Under the pieces are notes generated by a model. The model searched no databases. It was given only the letters and a program-made list of their open reading frames with translations, and was not told the origin of the DNA. Source: Marinomonas vulgaris (GTDB taxonomy: Bacteria > Pseudomonadota > Gammaproteobacteria > Pseudomonadales > Marinomonadaceae). Taken from it: DNA of 64,000 bases. Shown one piece after another: positions 63,837 to 64,000 of this stretch. Both the position numbers and the translations under genes were made by a program. Location of the stretch: assembly GCF_018145875.1 (NCBI RefSeq), contig NZ_JAGSSV010000016.1, forward strand, positions 1-64,000, given 5' to 3'. How positions within the stretch are numbered: the first letter of the stretch is position 1; every line of letters begins with the position of its first letter.

Positions 63837-64000
63837 TCAACTTAAAGCACGCTTCGGCAGTGGCTTAGCGGTTGGCATTGTCGGTATGATTGCAATTTGG
63901 CTGGTGGGCATGGTGATTCTGCCGCAGCTTCTGATGGTCGATTATTCCTTTCGCCCCAACTTGTTACCGGCCGACATAGGTGGCCCAAAAGACACTTACT
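63829..64000 (+). CDS. potB: ABC importer permease (PotB-like), partial
   Basis: Starts at the ATG at 63829, overlapping potA by 8 bp, and runs 57 codons to the window end without a stop. One strong membrane helix (VGIVGMIAIWLVGMVILPQLL, about 15-35) followed by YSFRPNLLPADIGGP is the start of a PotB/PotH-type permease. The rest lies outside the window. Confidence 0.8.
   Translation, partial: MFSQLKARFGSGLAVGIVGMIAIWLVGMVILPQLLMVDYSFRPNLLPADIGGPKDTY

Noticed and set aside
1-64000. CRISPR arrays, insertion sequences, prophage
   Set aside because: No regular repeat-spacer array, transposase or phage structural gene was seen anywhere in the window.

Overview
The window looks like a chromosome segment of a marine gammaproteobacterium of the Oceanospirillales, most like Marinomonas. 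The basis is recalled protein similarity and gene order (metX-metW-rdgB-hemW, ftsY-ftsE-ftsX-rpoH, tonB-gshB, rsmE, metK, tkt-epd-pgk-fba), together with TRAP, BCCT and ABC uptake systems and large chemoreceptors. No database search was run, so the genus is an inference. Most genes are ordinary core or metabolic genes of moderate GC content. The first 1.9 kb is clearly AT-rich and carries glycan-type genes.

Layout. 1-1.6 kb: end of a surface-glycan region (partial YrbL-like kinase-fold protein, glycosyltransferase). 2.2-5.1 kb: TRAP transporter dctPQM. 5.2-6.5 kb: a small defence/addiction patch with a decayed hipA fragment beside an intact MntA/HepT toxin-antitoxin pair. 6.5-11.8 kb: yicC, rph, a secreted protein of unknown function, a DUF2892 membrane protein, a UshA-type lipoprotein nucleotidase and an Ogt/Ada-type alkyltransferase. 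11.9-21.5 kb: a sugar regulon with a GtsABCD-type glucose importer, its two-component system, fructokinase and a GH13 alpha-glucosidase. This set would suit import and splitting of a glucoside such as sucrose. 21.5-26.6 kb: exonuclease plus CBS/DUF294 pair, GDT1-type Mn exporter, BCCT betaine carrier. 27-30.5 kb: hemW, rdgB, metW, metX. 30.7-34.7 kb: chemoreceptor, rsmD, a non-catalytic M16 relative. 34.9-38.9 kb: ftsY, ftsE, ftsX, rpoH. 38.9-44.6 kb: tonB-like gene, gshB, tolC-like gene, rsmE, metK. 45-50.7 kb: tkt, epd, pgk, fba. 50.8 kb: tRNA-Leu(UAG). 51-56.4 kb: a four-gene operon with a LuxP-like binding protein, a LuxQ-like membrane sensor, mtnN (pfs) and a predicted outer-membrane protein. 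56.5-59.1 kb: trmA and serA. 59.2-61.2 kb: second chemoreceptor. 61.5 kb to the end: a PotD/PotA/PotB-type ABC importer running off the window.

Two places stand out. First, the 51-56.4 kb operon pairs a LuxP homologue, altered at several positions that hold AI-2 in Vibrio LuxP, with a LuxQ-shaped sensor. The sensor's kinase has no phospho-acceptor histidine and no recognisable ATP boxes, and its receiver has no phospho-acceptor aspartate. It is translationally coupled to the nucleosidase that makes the AI-2 precursor. This looks like a signalling pair rewired to a non-phosphorelay output. Second, the metK leader holds four mutually complementary segments that can fold as 1:2 plus 3:4, or as 2:3 followed by a U-run. 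That is attenuator or riboswitch architecture and fits no SAM riboswitch class I know.

Smaller points: stem-loops follow the solute-binding-protein gene in three separate transport operons; a perfect 20-bp palindrome lies upstream of the Pot-like binding protein; FtsY has a predicted N-terminal membrane segment; and two terminators 51 kb apart share the same stem sequence.
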